The notes under the pieces are model-generated. The model was not told the DNA's origin, made no database searches, and was given only the letters and a program-made list of their open reading frames with translations. Below, piece by piece: positions 10,235 to 21,369 of a stretch of 64,000 nt of DNA (the first letter of the stretch is position 1; every line of letters begins with the position of its first letter). Position numbers and translations under genes: made by a program. The stretch lies in the NCBI GenBank assembly GCA_041399205.1, contig JAWKTK010000019.1:62001-126000 (forward strand). The letters run 5' to 3'. Source of the DNA: JAGQOZ01 sp041399205. Lineage in GTDB: Bacteria; Planctomycetota; Planctomycetia; Pirellulales; Pirellulaceae.

Positions 10235-12874
10235 TCAATCGTCCAGCATCGTTTCCGGCGACGAAAGCATGTTGGCGAATATTCGGTACGCGCCGGGCAC
10301 ACCGTTGGGCAATTGGCGATACCACGCATAGGCACTGTAGATATAGAGGCCTTTGCCATGCCTTGCGACCAGCATGCCGCCTTGTTGCGGTGACTGGTCC
10401 GTGTCGTGACATTCGAACAGAGACGTATAGCGATCGTCCCAGGTGGTCCAAAACTTAGAGCCTCGTTGTTCGAACCAGCCTTCAAAATCTTGCGCCGTGA
10501 TCTTGTTAGGCGAATTGACCAACGGATGTCCAATTTCCAGAATCGTCACGTCGGAGTCCTCCTGGCTGACTTCTTCTGGATAGGCTCCCATTTGATACGG
10601 ATACGGGCCGAAATTGTGGTCAAACTCAGGCGTTTGATATTGGACAATCAGCACTCCGCCATTGTGAACGTACTGCAGCAATCTGGCGTTGTGCGCGCGA
10701 ATATCTTCGCGCACCGCGTACGCTCGGCAACCGACCACAACGACATCCAACTCGGAAAGATCACCGCTCGCCAAATCAGCAGACGTAAGCATCACCGGCG
10801 TTACACCTAACGGCGCAAGTGACGATGCCACGTCATCGCCCGATCCAGCAATGTAACCAACGCGAGGAGTGCCCAGCAATTCAACATCAACAATCTGCAC
10901 AGTGTGCGCTGCGTCCTTGAAGATGTTGACACGCCCTAAGTCTCGAGCGGTCACGGTCTTAAATCCCGACGAAAACCTATCGCCCTCGGATTCAGCGAAC
11001 GCGGTCAAGGCATACGATTGCGTGGACAGGCGATCGGGAATGTTGACTTCGAACAACACCGTCGCTTCGTCACCCTCGCGTGCAAATTCAACCACTGCTT
11101 GCGACGGCGTCGAGCTCCAACCATCAGGCAAATCCAACTTCACCACTGCACTTGTCGGCGCTTTCCGTGAACTGCGGACGACCACGGGCAGCTTGTATTG
11201 CGATTGGCTGCGAGGAATAATCCCGGCGTCGCTGGAGAAGCCGACACTCAATGCCGGAGCAACCGTTAACGGATACTGCACCAGACCAAATTCAGGATGT
11301 CGGATGCGAGTTTCCACGACCGTTGCCAGTTCGATCCGCTGGCCGGCTATCACAACCGGCAATACAACTTGAAACGGCGCTGGCGGTAGCGGTCGCTGGT
11401 GGCTATTCGGTTGAATCGTGTACATAGGCTGCGAGATACTGGTGCGAAACCAATGAGGACGCGTCGGTGGTGCCGTGATCTGCCACGCTTCGATCTTCAT
11501 CTGGTGAATTTCGCCCGCAGGAATGTCAGTCGAATGCGATTCGTCCACAATCCGCTGTTCTTCGGCTTGCATCACGACAACCTGGTCCGCTTGTATGGCA
11601 AGTTCACCTTGATTCGCCAAGCGAATATGCAACTGCATCGTTTCGCCACTCACCGCATGATTGACTTCACTTCCGTTAGCGGATGTCACCCAGACCGATA
11701 GATCAAGCCCTGACAGCACAATAATGGCATCCTGAATCTTGCGTTCCACATGATCCAAATCTCGCCACACACCCGATGCCAACTTGGCGTCATGCGTTTG
11801 AATGCTTCGCAACGCCGCCAGCTGCTTGGCCAACGTTGTGACGGCATGCGCGCGACTACTCAGAATTCCGTTGCCATGAAGCTTTCGCAACTCTGCGTCA
11901 ATGCTTTCCAGCAGGGCTTTGCTGTCTTGCAGCGGCGCTACGCCGTCAATGATGGACGGTAGCGAAGTATCGACACCATCAAACAGAGTTTCTTCTCGTT
12001 CCGGCAAGTCGCCTTCTTTGCTTTGCTTTACCAAGCGATAGTACGAATCACGCGGTCCAGGGTCGCCCGAGTGTCCGCTGATTCCTTGCGATCGCTGAAA
12101 TCCTAAACCGAATCTGGCGATCTGTGCATACGAACGTCCGATCACAGGATCGAATGTTCCCGTCGGCAGCACCACTGTCCAGTCGTTTTCTCGTAACCTG
12201 GTTTGCACGTACAACTTCTTGACTTGCCACGGCTGGAAGCCTCGCTGAATCTGTTCCGGAAACTGATTTGGATCTGCGGCGGCATCAAAGGCCAAGCGAC
12301 TGATCACCCCGGCCATCTGATGATGACCATGTCCGTCTCGCGCATTCCCCGCAAAACGGCTCAGGATCACCGTCGGTCGTTCTCGGCGAATGACTTCCAC
12401 CAAATCCTCCAGAATGGGCGTTCCCTGATTCCATTGTGTCATGGCTTCCTTCAGGGTCTTCGAGTAACCGTAATCGGCAGCCCGCGAATAGAATAACTCC
12501 ACTCCGTAATAGCTGGCAGCTTTCAAGTGCTCCAGAGTTCGAAGCGCGCCTAGATCGTCAAAGAAGTGCGACGAAATCAAATTCGCGCCCCCTTCTCCTC
12601 GCGTAATGCTGAATAGCATGGTGCGAACACCCAAGCCTCGAGCACAATACGCCAGCGTGGCACCATCTTCATCGTCCGGATGCGCCACCACGTGCAATAC
12701 ACTTCCCCTGGTTTGCAACTCTTTTGTGCGAAGATAGCTACCTACCGCGCCATCTTCCAATTGCAAATCTTGCGCGTGAACGATATTCGCCGCGTAAACA
12801 GCTCCCAAAATCAAAAACGACGAATATGAAAATGCACACCTGACTGACAGGAGTCTCACCAACCACCGCGACAT
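10235..12874 (-). CDS. PIG-L (LmbE-like) deacetylase fused to NEW3-like and GATase-like domains
   Basis: An exported protein of 879 residues. After a signal peptide (to about residue 34), a PIG-L/LmbE N-acetylglucosaminyl deacetylase-like domain carries the metal motif AHPDDED (about residues 63-69) and a later histidine cluster DGHGHHQ. A beta-rich middle part resembles NEW3-type domains (PDGWSSTPSQAVVEFAREGD). The C-terminal region (GYIAGSGDDVASSLAPLG, then LDVVVVGCRAYAVREDIRAH) looks like a glutamine-amidotransferase/ThuA-like fold. Such triple-domain PIG-L proteins occur in several environmental phyla; substrates are unknown, and N-acetylated sugars of surface polysaccharides are a guess. 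The ATG at 12874 is chosen because the signal peptide begins there, with AGGA about 10 bases upstream. Confidence 0.85.
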   Translation of the reverse strand: MSRWLVRLLSVRCAFSYSSFLILGAVYAANIVHAQDLQLEDGAVGSYLRTKELQTRGSVLHVVAHPDDEDGATLAYCARGLGVRTMLFSITRGEGGANLISSHFFDDLGALRTLEHLKAASYYGVELFYSRAADYGYSKTLKEAMTQWNQGTPILEDLVEVIRRERPTVILSRFAGNARDGHGHHQMAGVISRLAFDAAADPNQFPEQIQRGFQPWQVKKLYVQTRLRENDWTVVLPTGTFDPVIGRSYAQIARFGLGFQRSQGISGHSGDPGPRDSYYRLVKQSKEGDLPEREETLFDGVDTSLPSIIDGVAPLQDSKALLESIDAELRKLHGNGILSSRAHAVTTLAKQLAALRSIQTHDAKLASGVWRDLDHVERKIQDAIIVLSGLDLSVWVTSANGSEVNHAVSGETMQLHIRLANQGELAIQADQVVVMQAEEQRIVDESHSTDIPAGEIHQMKIEAWQITAPPTRPHWFRTSISQPMYTIQPNSHQRPLPPAPFQVVLPVVIAGQRIELATVVETRIRHPEFGLVQYPLTVAPALSVGFSSDAGIIPRSQSQYKLPVVVRSSRKAPTSAVVKLDLPDGWSSTPSQAVVEFAREGDEATVLFEVNIPDRLSTQSYALTAFAESEGDRFSSGFKTVTARDLGRVNIFKDAAHTVQIVDVELLGTPRVGYIAGSGDDVASSLAPLGVTPVMLTSADLASGDLSELDVVVVGCRAYAVREDIRAHNARLLQYVHNGGVLIVQYQTPEFDHNFGPYPYQMGAYPEEVSQEDSDVTILEIGHPLVNSPNKITAQDFEGWFEQRGSKFWTTWDDRYTSLFECHDTDQSPQQGGMLVARHGKGLYIYSAYAWYRQLPNGVPGAYRIFANMLSSPETMLDD

Positions 12875-13088
12875 AAATGCAATCCTGAATAGCTGAATGA
12901 ATGTGCGCGTAGACCACGCTCTGATATCCAATGCGAACCACGTGCGAGCCCACTGTGAAATCGAACCACTCATACGAATCGCACCGCGAACGCTCAACAT
13001 ACCACGTCGGGTGGGCTACTTCGAGTAGCGAATCATCGCAAAGAGTAGGCTCGCGGCGCCAGCATTTGAAGCGATCCAACTTGATCTG

Positions 13089-13943
13089 CTACGGCAATTC
13101 GATCAGCGGCAGGGTTCGCATCAGCACCCAACCTAGAATAGCGACTGTTCCCCCAAAGCTGATTGCCGGCCCCAGCCAGTGACGCTGGATTGGCAATAGG
13201 GCAATCAAGTTCGCACACAGACTGGCAGGAATTGCGGCAAACAAATACCACGGAACGCCGCCATAATCATTGAAATAGCCGCTGGCACACAGTCCCCACA
13301 GGACCGTGGCGATCACAGGCCCCACTGCAGTATTCACGAGCAGAGTTCGCTGGTTCCACCACCCGATCCCAATCACCGCAATCGACACGGAAACTGCCAC
13401 AGCGAAAAAGGCGAACGTCGCGTTGGCCGAAGCAATCAAGACAGGTACCGACGTCAACATTGCCGCCATGACCGAAGTCATCCACACGTACGTCGGGACG
13501 TTTTTCACGCCAGCGAAAATCACGCATTGCAAGAACATGGCGATTCCAAGTGCGATTTGCCACCGAGTTGCATTCGCCTGGAAATCCGGTACCAACAACC
13601 AACCGCATGTCGCGGCCAAAGCGATCCACGTAATCGATTGCGTCCACATGCGTTCGAGCGATGCGACCACCGTTGCGCTGGTGGCCGCCAACGGAACCAG
13701 CACCATCAACCACTGCCACGATTCCATGGCGCCCCAACGAGGCCAGCCATGAAAGGCCACCTGCGCCGATAAGTAGGAAAACGCGATTCCCCACGTCGCA
13801 GAAATTGCGCGAAAACGAACCGATCGACCGTCAATTCCGTCTGGTACACGGTGACGCAAATCGACCATTCTGCCCAACCACAACAGCAGACTTGTCACAG
13901 CCGCCGGTACGACGACAGCGAATAGCAACATTCGCGGCAGCAC
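13089..13943 (-). CDS. Polytopic membrane protein of unknown function
   Basis: A hydrophobic protein of 284 residues with about eight or nine predicted membrane segments; no motif is recognised. The start GTG (13943) overlaps the stop of the YceI-like gene by one base (TAGTG), so the two are probably translated together. An ATG at 13931 is an alternative start. Context suggests a membrane component expressed with YceI, but no cytochrome b561 haem-ligand pattern, which often accompanies YceI proteins, is evident. Confidence 0.75.
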   Translation of the reverse strand: MLPRMLLFAVVVPAAVTSLLLWLGRMVDLRHRVPDGIDGRSVRFRAISATWGIAFSYLSAQVAFHGWPRWGAMESWQWLMVLVPLAATSATVVASLERMWTQSITWIALAATCGWLLVPDFQANATRWQIALGIAMFLQCVIFAGVKNVPTYVWMTSVMAAMLTSVPVLIASANATFAFFAVAVSVSIAVIGIGWWNQRTLLVNTAVGPVIATVLWGLCASGYFNDYGGVPWYLFAAIPASLCANLIALLPIQRHWLGPAISFGGTVAILGWVLMRTLPLIELP

Positions 13944-14485
13944 TATTTCTTTACACCTTGCAGACTGACATACAATCGCACTCGATCACTTAATCCTTGC
14001 GGGCCCCCCACGCCAAAGTCACTTCGTTTGATGGCAAACAAAGCTTCGACTCCCATACGGCTGTCGCCACTTCGTCCTTGCCCCTTGCCAATTTCCTTGA
14101 TCGTGATCGTCGCTCGCTTAGTAACGCCTTTCACGGTCAATTCACCGCTCACTTCGACACCGTCAGTGGTCGGTTGAATCGATTTGCCTTGAAAGCGAAT
14201 CTCGGGAAACTGCTTGGCGCTAAAATAGTCTGGACTTAGTAAGTGCTTGTCTCGCCCTTCATTTCCGGTTTCGATACTGGCCACCGCAATTTTCACGTCT
14301 ACCGATTCAGCGTTGTCCAAAGAAAACGTGCCGGACGTTTCCTTGAACATGCCGTAGATGTAACTAATTTCCGTGTGTGTTACTCGGAACATGACCGACG
14401 AATGCACCGCATCCACCTCGTAGGTTTCCGCAAACAAAGCGGGACAGATTCCCATCCACAATAGAACAGCAAACCCAAATCGCAT
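13943..14485 (-). CDS. YceI family protein
   Basis: A 180-residue exported protein: signal peptide (residues 1-19, cleaved after ALFA), then a lipocalin-like YceI domain beginning YEVDAVHSSVMFRVTH and containing FPEIRFQGKSI and SGELTVKGVTK. YceI proteins bind isoprenoid-like lipids in the periplasm; the ligand here is unknown. Length is normal for the family. The start ATG at 14485 follows a purine-rich GGGAAAG ribosome-binding site. It overlaps the downstream membrane protein gene by one base. Confidence 0.93.
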   Translation of the reverse strand: MRFGFAVLLWMGICPALFAETYEVDAVHSSVMFRVTHTEISYIYGMFKETSGTFSLDNAESVDVKIAVASIETGNEGRDKHLLSPDYFSAKQFPEIRFQGKSIQPTTDGVEVSGELTVKGVTKRATITIKEIGKGQGRSGDSRMGVEALFAIKRSDFGVGGPQGLSDRVRLYVSLQGVKK

Positions 14486-14975
14486 ATCGCTTTCCCTTTT
14501 CCAAAAGTAAGTTTCTCGTTCACTTGCGCGGCACTAGCGAATTCACGTATCGCCCTTTACTACTGCTACTTTCTCCGGCTACGCCTTGCACGAAAATTGG
14601 CGAGTCTGTCCGTTGACGTGAAAACAGATGGCTTTGGGCGCGAGCTGCTCCAACAAAGCACAAGAAAGCTAGGCGAGTTTCACCAAACACCGCACTTGCC
14701 ATTCCCCTCTTGTAACACTCGCAATGACGCCGAGTCAACATTGAGATCCGAACTTCATCGACGTCCCTTTGCCGTAACACAAGCAATGAGCACAGCTTCA
14801 AACGGATCTTGCTGGCGCAACTTTCCACTGCGAATTCGCGACAATCGTCAAAATCGGACCGAATCGCTCCAAATCAAACAAGTACGTCTACGGCGAATAG
14901 AGGGTGTGCAGCGAACATTAAAGTACTATTTGGCAAATTCCTCTCAGTCTCGCAATCACAAACCAGTTACTGTCA
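14486..14975. other. Intergenic region, nothing recognised
   Basis: This 490-base stretch separates divergently transcribed genes (YceI on the minus strand, Hpt on the plus). Short open frames exist on both strands but none has a recognisable protein pattern. It presumably holds the promoters of both flanking genes; no motif is clear enough to call. Confidence 0.5.
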
Positions 14976-15359
14976 ATGACTATCAACTCGCAACCCACAC
15001 TGAATTCACGGACGTCCAAGGGGCCAGGCAACACTGGCGAACTACATTCGACATTGCCGCTGATCGACAATGAGATGGTCGAAATCATTCACGAATTCCA
15101 CGAAACGCTCTCCAAACGCCTTGCCGCCTTTCAAGTCTCTTTTTCGGACAAGAACTGGCAGCAACTGGCAGACCACGCACATTGGCTAAAAGGCGTGGGC
15201 GGCACTGTGGGATTTGACGTGGTTTCCAGCCAAGCCCATGCGTTGGAACAAGCGGTCAAAGCCAAAGCAGAAACCAACAAAATCAAGTCTCTGCTGGATG
15301 CGATCCTGGAATCGCATGCCAAAATTGTTCTGCCGGATTACCTTCCCAATGAAGGTTAA
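14976..15359 (+). CDS. Stand-alone Hpt (histidine phosphotransfer) domain protein
   Basis: A 127-residue protein that is essentially one Hpt four-helix bundle (residues about 30-122). The phosphorylatable histidine is His69 in the motif HWLKGVGGTVGF, which matches the Hpt HxLKG signature. Hpt proteins relay phosphate between response-regulator receiver domains. No histidine kinase or receiver gene is nearby, so this would act as an orphan relay partner. The ATG at 14976 is the first in-frame start; a shorter start at Met34 is possible. It converges with the giant protease gene, the two stops being about 20 bases apart. Confidence 0.85.
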   Translation: MTINSQPTLNSRTSKGPGNTGELHSTLPLIDNEMVEIIHEFHETLSKRLAAFQVSFSDKNWQQLADHAHWLKGVGGTVGFDVVSSQAHALEQAVKAKAETNKIKSLLDAILESHAKIVLPDYLPNEG

Positions 15360-15380
15360 ACAGACAAATTCAGCGTCATT

Positions 15381-18300
15381 TTATACTTGCCAGAAATCGC
15401 TGAGATCCAAGAACGCTGCGTCTCGAGAATCTTGATCCGTTACATTATTCTGTCCAGAATTTCGAAACACCTGATCCATCTGCTGAGACTCCAATTCCAC
15501 TTGTCGGCTCAGTTTGGTGAAGACCAGGTCCACCTCATCTTCTTTCTGCGTCTGCGAAATCTGACTCGTCAATGCCGGTTGATGCGGTTCCAATAATGGC
15601 AACTGGGCTGGATCGCCAGGCTCTGCCTGCACGGCCAACAATTCAGCGCCTCCTTGGATCGAGATTATGTACTCGCCGCGAGTAGCTGCTCCACTGGCTT
15701 CGGGCGATACGCTCACCTCAAGGTAATACGTTTCATCGCCACCGTTGGGAACTCGATATTGGAGCGACGCATTGTTGTCGCTTCCAGAATTGTCGTCTTC
15801 GGCTACCAGAACGCCGTTCGCATCGTAGAGCCGGAACAGCACGTCCAGTTCATTTACGAATTCACCATCACTGCCGGCCGGAAGAAAGGACTCGAACCGA
15901 AGTAAACCTTGTTCCGCAGATACCAAATAATAGTCGGACGAATCGATTTGTTGGTCGAGATATCCCAACTGCCATTGCCGCCCGACTCGATCCGCAATCG
16001 TGACCGGCTGCGAGGATTCGATGGAATCGTTATCTTCCAAGTTGAAGCCAACATTGCGAGCGAGTGTGAGACTGTAATCCGTCCCGTTGTCACCAGAAAC
16101 TTTGACGTAATAGGTTCCGTTGGCCGGAGCTACAAAGTTTTCGATGACGTCCGTCACGTTGGTATAATCCACGCGCCCCAAATCTAACTGAACATTGTCC
16201 AATTCCACTTGCCCAGGACCGGCATTACCTTCCGGAATGACTTGGTGGAATGCGAGACGAATTTCTTGCCCGACATAAGCGGACAGGTCAACCGAATTGG
16301 TTTGCCATTGCGTGTCACCCAAACGTTGCTGTGCACCCGTTGGCGTTTCAAATGCGAACAACGTCTCCAAAATAGCATCTGTATTGGGATCTCGAACTTG
16401 AACATCAAACTGCCGTGCTCGGGCGTCATCCGCGACAAACAACCATTGCAGTCTCTGACTCCACGTCAAGCTGGGCGAAGTTGCATCAGCCGGAATTTGC
16501 ACGTCTTGATACAGCATCATCTCCATCGAGATTTCCCCATCAAATCCATTCCAGGCCACAAAATCGCCGTCTTGCGGCAACGTCTGGTCAATGAATAAAT
16601 CACCACCCTGTCCAGCGGCCGCCACGGCCCATGGACGAGAAGTGTTGCCAGTGTTGTTGACTCGCCAACCTTCCAACGTGCCGGATTCGAAGCTGCTGTT
16701 TCGTAGAAGGTCATTTTGCTCAAGGCCACGAGCCAACTGCTGTCCGTTCGCGTCGAACACTTCCACTTGCACATCGCCGCGATCCTGCGCCGCAGCAATC
16801 ACGTTCAATACATCACGACTGGACAAGTCCACTTCATACCAATCCGCCGGGTCCGGCTTGGCAATGCGAATGTTGTCCCAGCCTCGACCATCACTGGCAA
16901 TCGGAAAATCATCAAACTGCTGGAACTTAATCATTAGTGGAGCAAAAACCGTGATGCCAAAATCCTCTTCAATCTGACCTAGGTCTACCGAGAATGACTG
17001 CCATCGATTCGTACGAGATTCCGGCGCGGAAAAAATCGGGTGCCAGTCAAAGCCATTGCTACTGATCGCAATGCCGTCGGCTTCATAACTTTGGATGAAA
17101 TCACCGGCAAATGGATGCGGTTCGTCCGAATAGTTGATGTGGTCAAACGTGAGGATGGCGTCTTCTTGCCCAGACAAATCCACATGCCAAATGGCTTCGT
17201 TCAGATTCGGCGTGCTAACTCGGTTCACTCCCATCACCAACGCGTACGATCCGTCGGCGGTCGAATAGTCGCCGGTGACATCAATCACACCAAAACTGGA
17301 CGACGACTTATACGTCCAATAATCCGAATTCAGTTGGCCGCTTTCAAAATCTTCGCGAATGACGGTTTCCCCGTCCAAGGTCCCCAGAACCGAAGCCATG
17401 TCGGGCGAATTGGCAACCAAAGTGCCAAAGGCGGAATTCAGATTCTGCGCCGAACCAATGCTATCATTATCACCAGCAATCTGACGTTCCTCTTCAAACG
17501 CTGAATTCAACAGCACGTTCAATTCGTAATGTCCCGTTGTATCGTTCGCACCGGAAACGCGAATGGTAAACAGTGACGATCCTCCATCGATCAAACGCCC
17601 CGTCCCTGGATCATTTTGCAGAATGACTAATTCTCCAGGCGCTGTAGCCGTGACCAAGTCAATGGACCGCCCATCTCGGAACACTTCCACTTGACCTTGC
17701 AAAACCGAATCCGTGGTGAGTGACACCGACAGCGATTGCCCGTCATCCACCAGAAGTTCAAAGTCGTCACTGTCTCCGGCCGAACCAATGGTGGCGACCA
17801 TCGTCGGATCATAAATCAACGAACCCAATGGGAGTTTGGAATCAAGTGGCGTAAGAAATGGTACGGTTCCTATTTCTAATTCATAGGTTGATTCAAAGCC
17901 CGTCGAGAAATGTCCGTGCTGATCCAGCACAGCTCCGTCTGGCAATTCTGCTGTTAGGACTCCTTCTAAAAACAGTTTATCAATTGAATATTCAACGGTG
18001 ACTTCGTCCACTAAGGTGACGCTGGAGACAATGCCGTGGCTTAGTTCCAAATCATCAACGCTAACACTGTCCGGCAGATAAGGTTCGCTAAAGGTCACTC
18101 GCAAACTTCCAAACGGCACCTCAACTTCGCTGGGACCAGGAGAAAACGTTTCCACCACCATCAGCGCTGCATCGTATCCAAACAGTGCAGAGTATTCATT
18201 CACCGGGGCGGCATCGGAAAGCCTTGTGACACTGCCCGCTTCCAATTGCATGGTTTGCAGTCCTTCGTTCGCGACCGGCGAAACATCAAACGTGAATTGC

Positions 18301-21111
18301 AATTCAAAATCGGAAACCACCTGCACGCCGTTTGCCGCAATACCATTTACCGTCAACGAAGAAGCGGCGATGTCCGCTAGGGTGTCAATCGGATCCAAGA
18401 ATGCAATGCTAAATTCGGTGGGCGGAGTTGTGACCAACCGATCATCCCCTGGATTGCTGGCAACCACCTGCAAACCATGATCTCGAGTACCAGATGACAA
18501 ACCAAACGCGACTTGTGCTATCGAATCTTGAACTCCAGTGAAACCTTCATTTGGCACATATTCGTCAGCGCCAAAGTAAATCAGTTCATCATTATCATTC
18601 CCAAAAATTCGGTCTCCGCCGAGACCGGCTGTTCGAGCGATGTTGCCACCTTGGTCCATCGTTTGATTCGTGCGATTAGCTTGACTGGTGTGCCAGCCAC
18701 CGAACAAATGTCCGGCTTCGTGAATTGCGACGTTGCCCAACGCCGAGCCTACCAATTCTGCTTTGGTGCGCCCGTTTGCCAACGTAAATTGATTCAGCGA
18801 ATTTGGATCGGTAGATGGCCCACTGAGCAAATCCAGTAAGACAACGGCCGTTTCCGACGTGTCGAAATTGCCGATGTCTACCGATTCGGCTAATCCGATG
18901 GTGCTGATTCCCAGTTCGTCGATGGTGCCTCCAATGATGACTCGCGTTACGTTCGCCGCGCCGTATGGATCAAAAGCAAACCCCGTCGCATTCAAGAAAT
19001 CAGAACTGGTGATAACTTCATAGGCAAAATTTCCGTCCACTCCGTCCGACTGAAAATCGCCATTAGGCCCCGAACCAAGCGCCGCCAACGTATCGATTAC
19101 TCGGGCCCGAGCGAATTCAATGACCTCTTGTTCATCGTCCGAATTCAATCCCCAGTTGCTTAAGAAATCGCTGAGCGGCGACAGTTCGGCTACCTCGTTT
19201 CCAAAACCGTAGAGTTCGCGAGGGGCAATGGTAGCTCCATCAAAATCGAGGAAAAGAATCTGCTTCTGGCCTCGGTTTTGTTCCTCCAGGACCGGCCGAT
19301 AGATTCCTAGGTCCAGCCGATATTCTCCCACGCCACTGTCAACCGACACAAAATAGCGTCCGGATGCAGGCGCCACAAACGATACCGTTGCGTTGCCGTC
19401 ACGGGGCAACGGCGATTCTGCCGGGTAAATATAACTCGCATCATGACCCGCGCCTTGCACCAAATTTCCTTCCGAATCCAGGATCGAAAGATGAATTCCT
19501 CCGCCACTGACATCGGCACCTAAGATATCACCGGCCTCGACTTCAATTGCATATGTATCCACATCGGTTTCTATATCCAAGCCAATCAGGATGTCATACG
19601 CACCTTCGCTGGTGGCTCCTATTCCGGAACTGGAATCAAACGGATTGATAGGTCCAAACGTCCCGAAACTGGCAACCGCGATAAAATAGTCGTCATCGGC
19701 TGGTGCAGTGAACCTCAGAAACGAATCAGTCGACGTGCCAAAGTCGTCATTCACGTCTACTCGCAAACCAGTGCTATCGTGAATATAGATAAACGAATCC
19801 AGCTCTGAACCTTCTGGCGTATTGATATCCACAACCAGTTCTTGACCAGCCTTTATGCCTCGAACTGCGTAAAAATCGAAGTCACCTGATCCCGCACCCA
19901 AACTTCCGTAGGGGCCATCGCCGATTTCCGCATGAGCAAAAACAGATTCACCAGACGAAAGCACCACTTCGTTGGCTTTATTCATGTCACCGTCATCTTC
20001 CGCTGGAACAAAGTCCATGGGAATGGGCAACAAGACTCCGTTGATACGAATGGCATTTTCTTCGCCCACTCCCGTACCAAATCCGTCCAACAGTTCCGCC
20101 GTCTCCAGCGAATCGTTGCCACCCACCATATCGGACGCCTCGCCTTCGCTGACATTATTATCCGTGGCAAAGTCGGACAAAGCAGGCCGCCCCGCAACTG
20201 GCTTTTCGCGACCGTAGTTGGTTAGTTGGTCTACAAAGTCTTCACGAGTCATGTCGTCCGGAACGAGCGCCGTTGCCGTGGAAGCTCGGAAATAATCCTC
20301 CGTCAATTGAACGTTGAGAATATCACCCCAAGGTTGATAGCCAATCGCATCGATTGACCCCTGAAGTCGTTCCACCTCGACTTCCGACTTTAATTCCTGG
20401 CCAAATTGATCTATCGAGACCACTCGAAGGCTATTCATACCGATGCGGAAGAAGTGTTCGGCAACCTCAAAGTTTCCCGTTGCATCGGCCGACAAATTTT
20501 CCACGCCATAAACAGATTCAAAGCGAACAACCGCAAACGGATCGGCTTGTCCAACCAACGTCTCGACCGCGCGGTACGTTACCAACGAATCCAATTCTTC
20601 CGATTGATTCTGTAGTGACAGCGTCGGCGTTTGCAGAGGACGTGGCCCTTTCTCAAAGGCGCGCTTCTTGAAACGCTGTCACAAAGTCAGCCGTCGTGAA
20701 ATCTCCGTCTCCGTTCCAGTCACCACTAAGCCATGTGGCGTTGTTTGGAATTCCATCTTCATAGACGTCGTTTTGAAATGCCAATACAAAATCGGAAGTG
20801 CCAAACTTGCCGTCAAAATCAGAATCGCCAATGTACGTGCGTGCCAATTGGTTGATCCACATGAGACGATCCGAGTTTGACAATACTCCATTGCCGTCTA
20901 CATCAAACGCGGATTGAAATTCGCCACTTCGCACCGCTTGGCTCAGCTGATCCAAGTCTGCCACATCCAATGTCTGACTACCATCAAAATCACCAAGCTC
21001 GATCGCATAAACATTGGCCAAGTCGGCTGCCAAGAGCTGCCGATCCTCCAATTTTTCGACATTCAACCGCTGATCACCCAACCGACGAACGATGTTTCTA
21101 CGCGCTGCCAT
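15381..21111 (-). CDS. Giant LEPR-XLL-type surface protein with metzincin-like protease domain, frameshift near 20658
   Basis: About 1910 residues in total. The N-terminus has no ordinary signal peptide but a LEPR-XLL-like motif (VEKLEDRQLLAADL), followed by two pairs of Asp-rich dockerin/EF-hand-like repeats (GDFDGSQTLDVADLDQL; DSDFDGKFGTSDFVLAFQ; GDWNGDGDFTTADFVTAFQ). One extra base in a GGC run at 20658-20660 breaks the frame: FQEARL-stop should read FQEARFEKGPR. Then come pre-peptidase (PPC)-like beta domains, and a zinc protease region with HEAGHLFGGWH at 18690-18722, an exact HExxHxxGxxH metzincin signature, followed by a possible Met-turn (NQTMDQGG). Ig-like, jelly-roll and more PPC-like domains follow. 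The C-terminus ends DLSDFWQV. The start ATG at 21111 has AGGAAAG just upstream. Confidence 0.85.
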
Positions 21112-21369
21112 AATCTTTCCTATCCAACACGGGACTCCACAAATTCGCTCTGCACCGTAGCTATAACTTTTCCTACACAACCGCAATTTTTCACAACTGC
21201 ACGCAAGCTTCAGCGAGCGATCACATCAACGTCCGGCAAAACAGCTTTGCCGGTACGTCAGAATCAGCCTTAGACGATAACACGAAACAACAAACTTGTC
21301 GCGAATCTGGCTAAGAAAATAAACAACGCAGGGGGAAATGCTACAGAATCTTTGCTTGAATGGTCAAAG

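Noticed and set aside
14520..14828. A 102-codon minus-strand open frame upstream of the YceI-like gene
   Set aside because: Composition is not protein-like for this genome and no motif or ribosome-binding site is visible.
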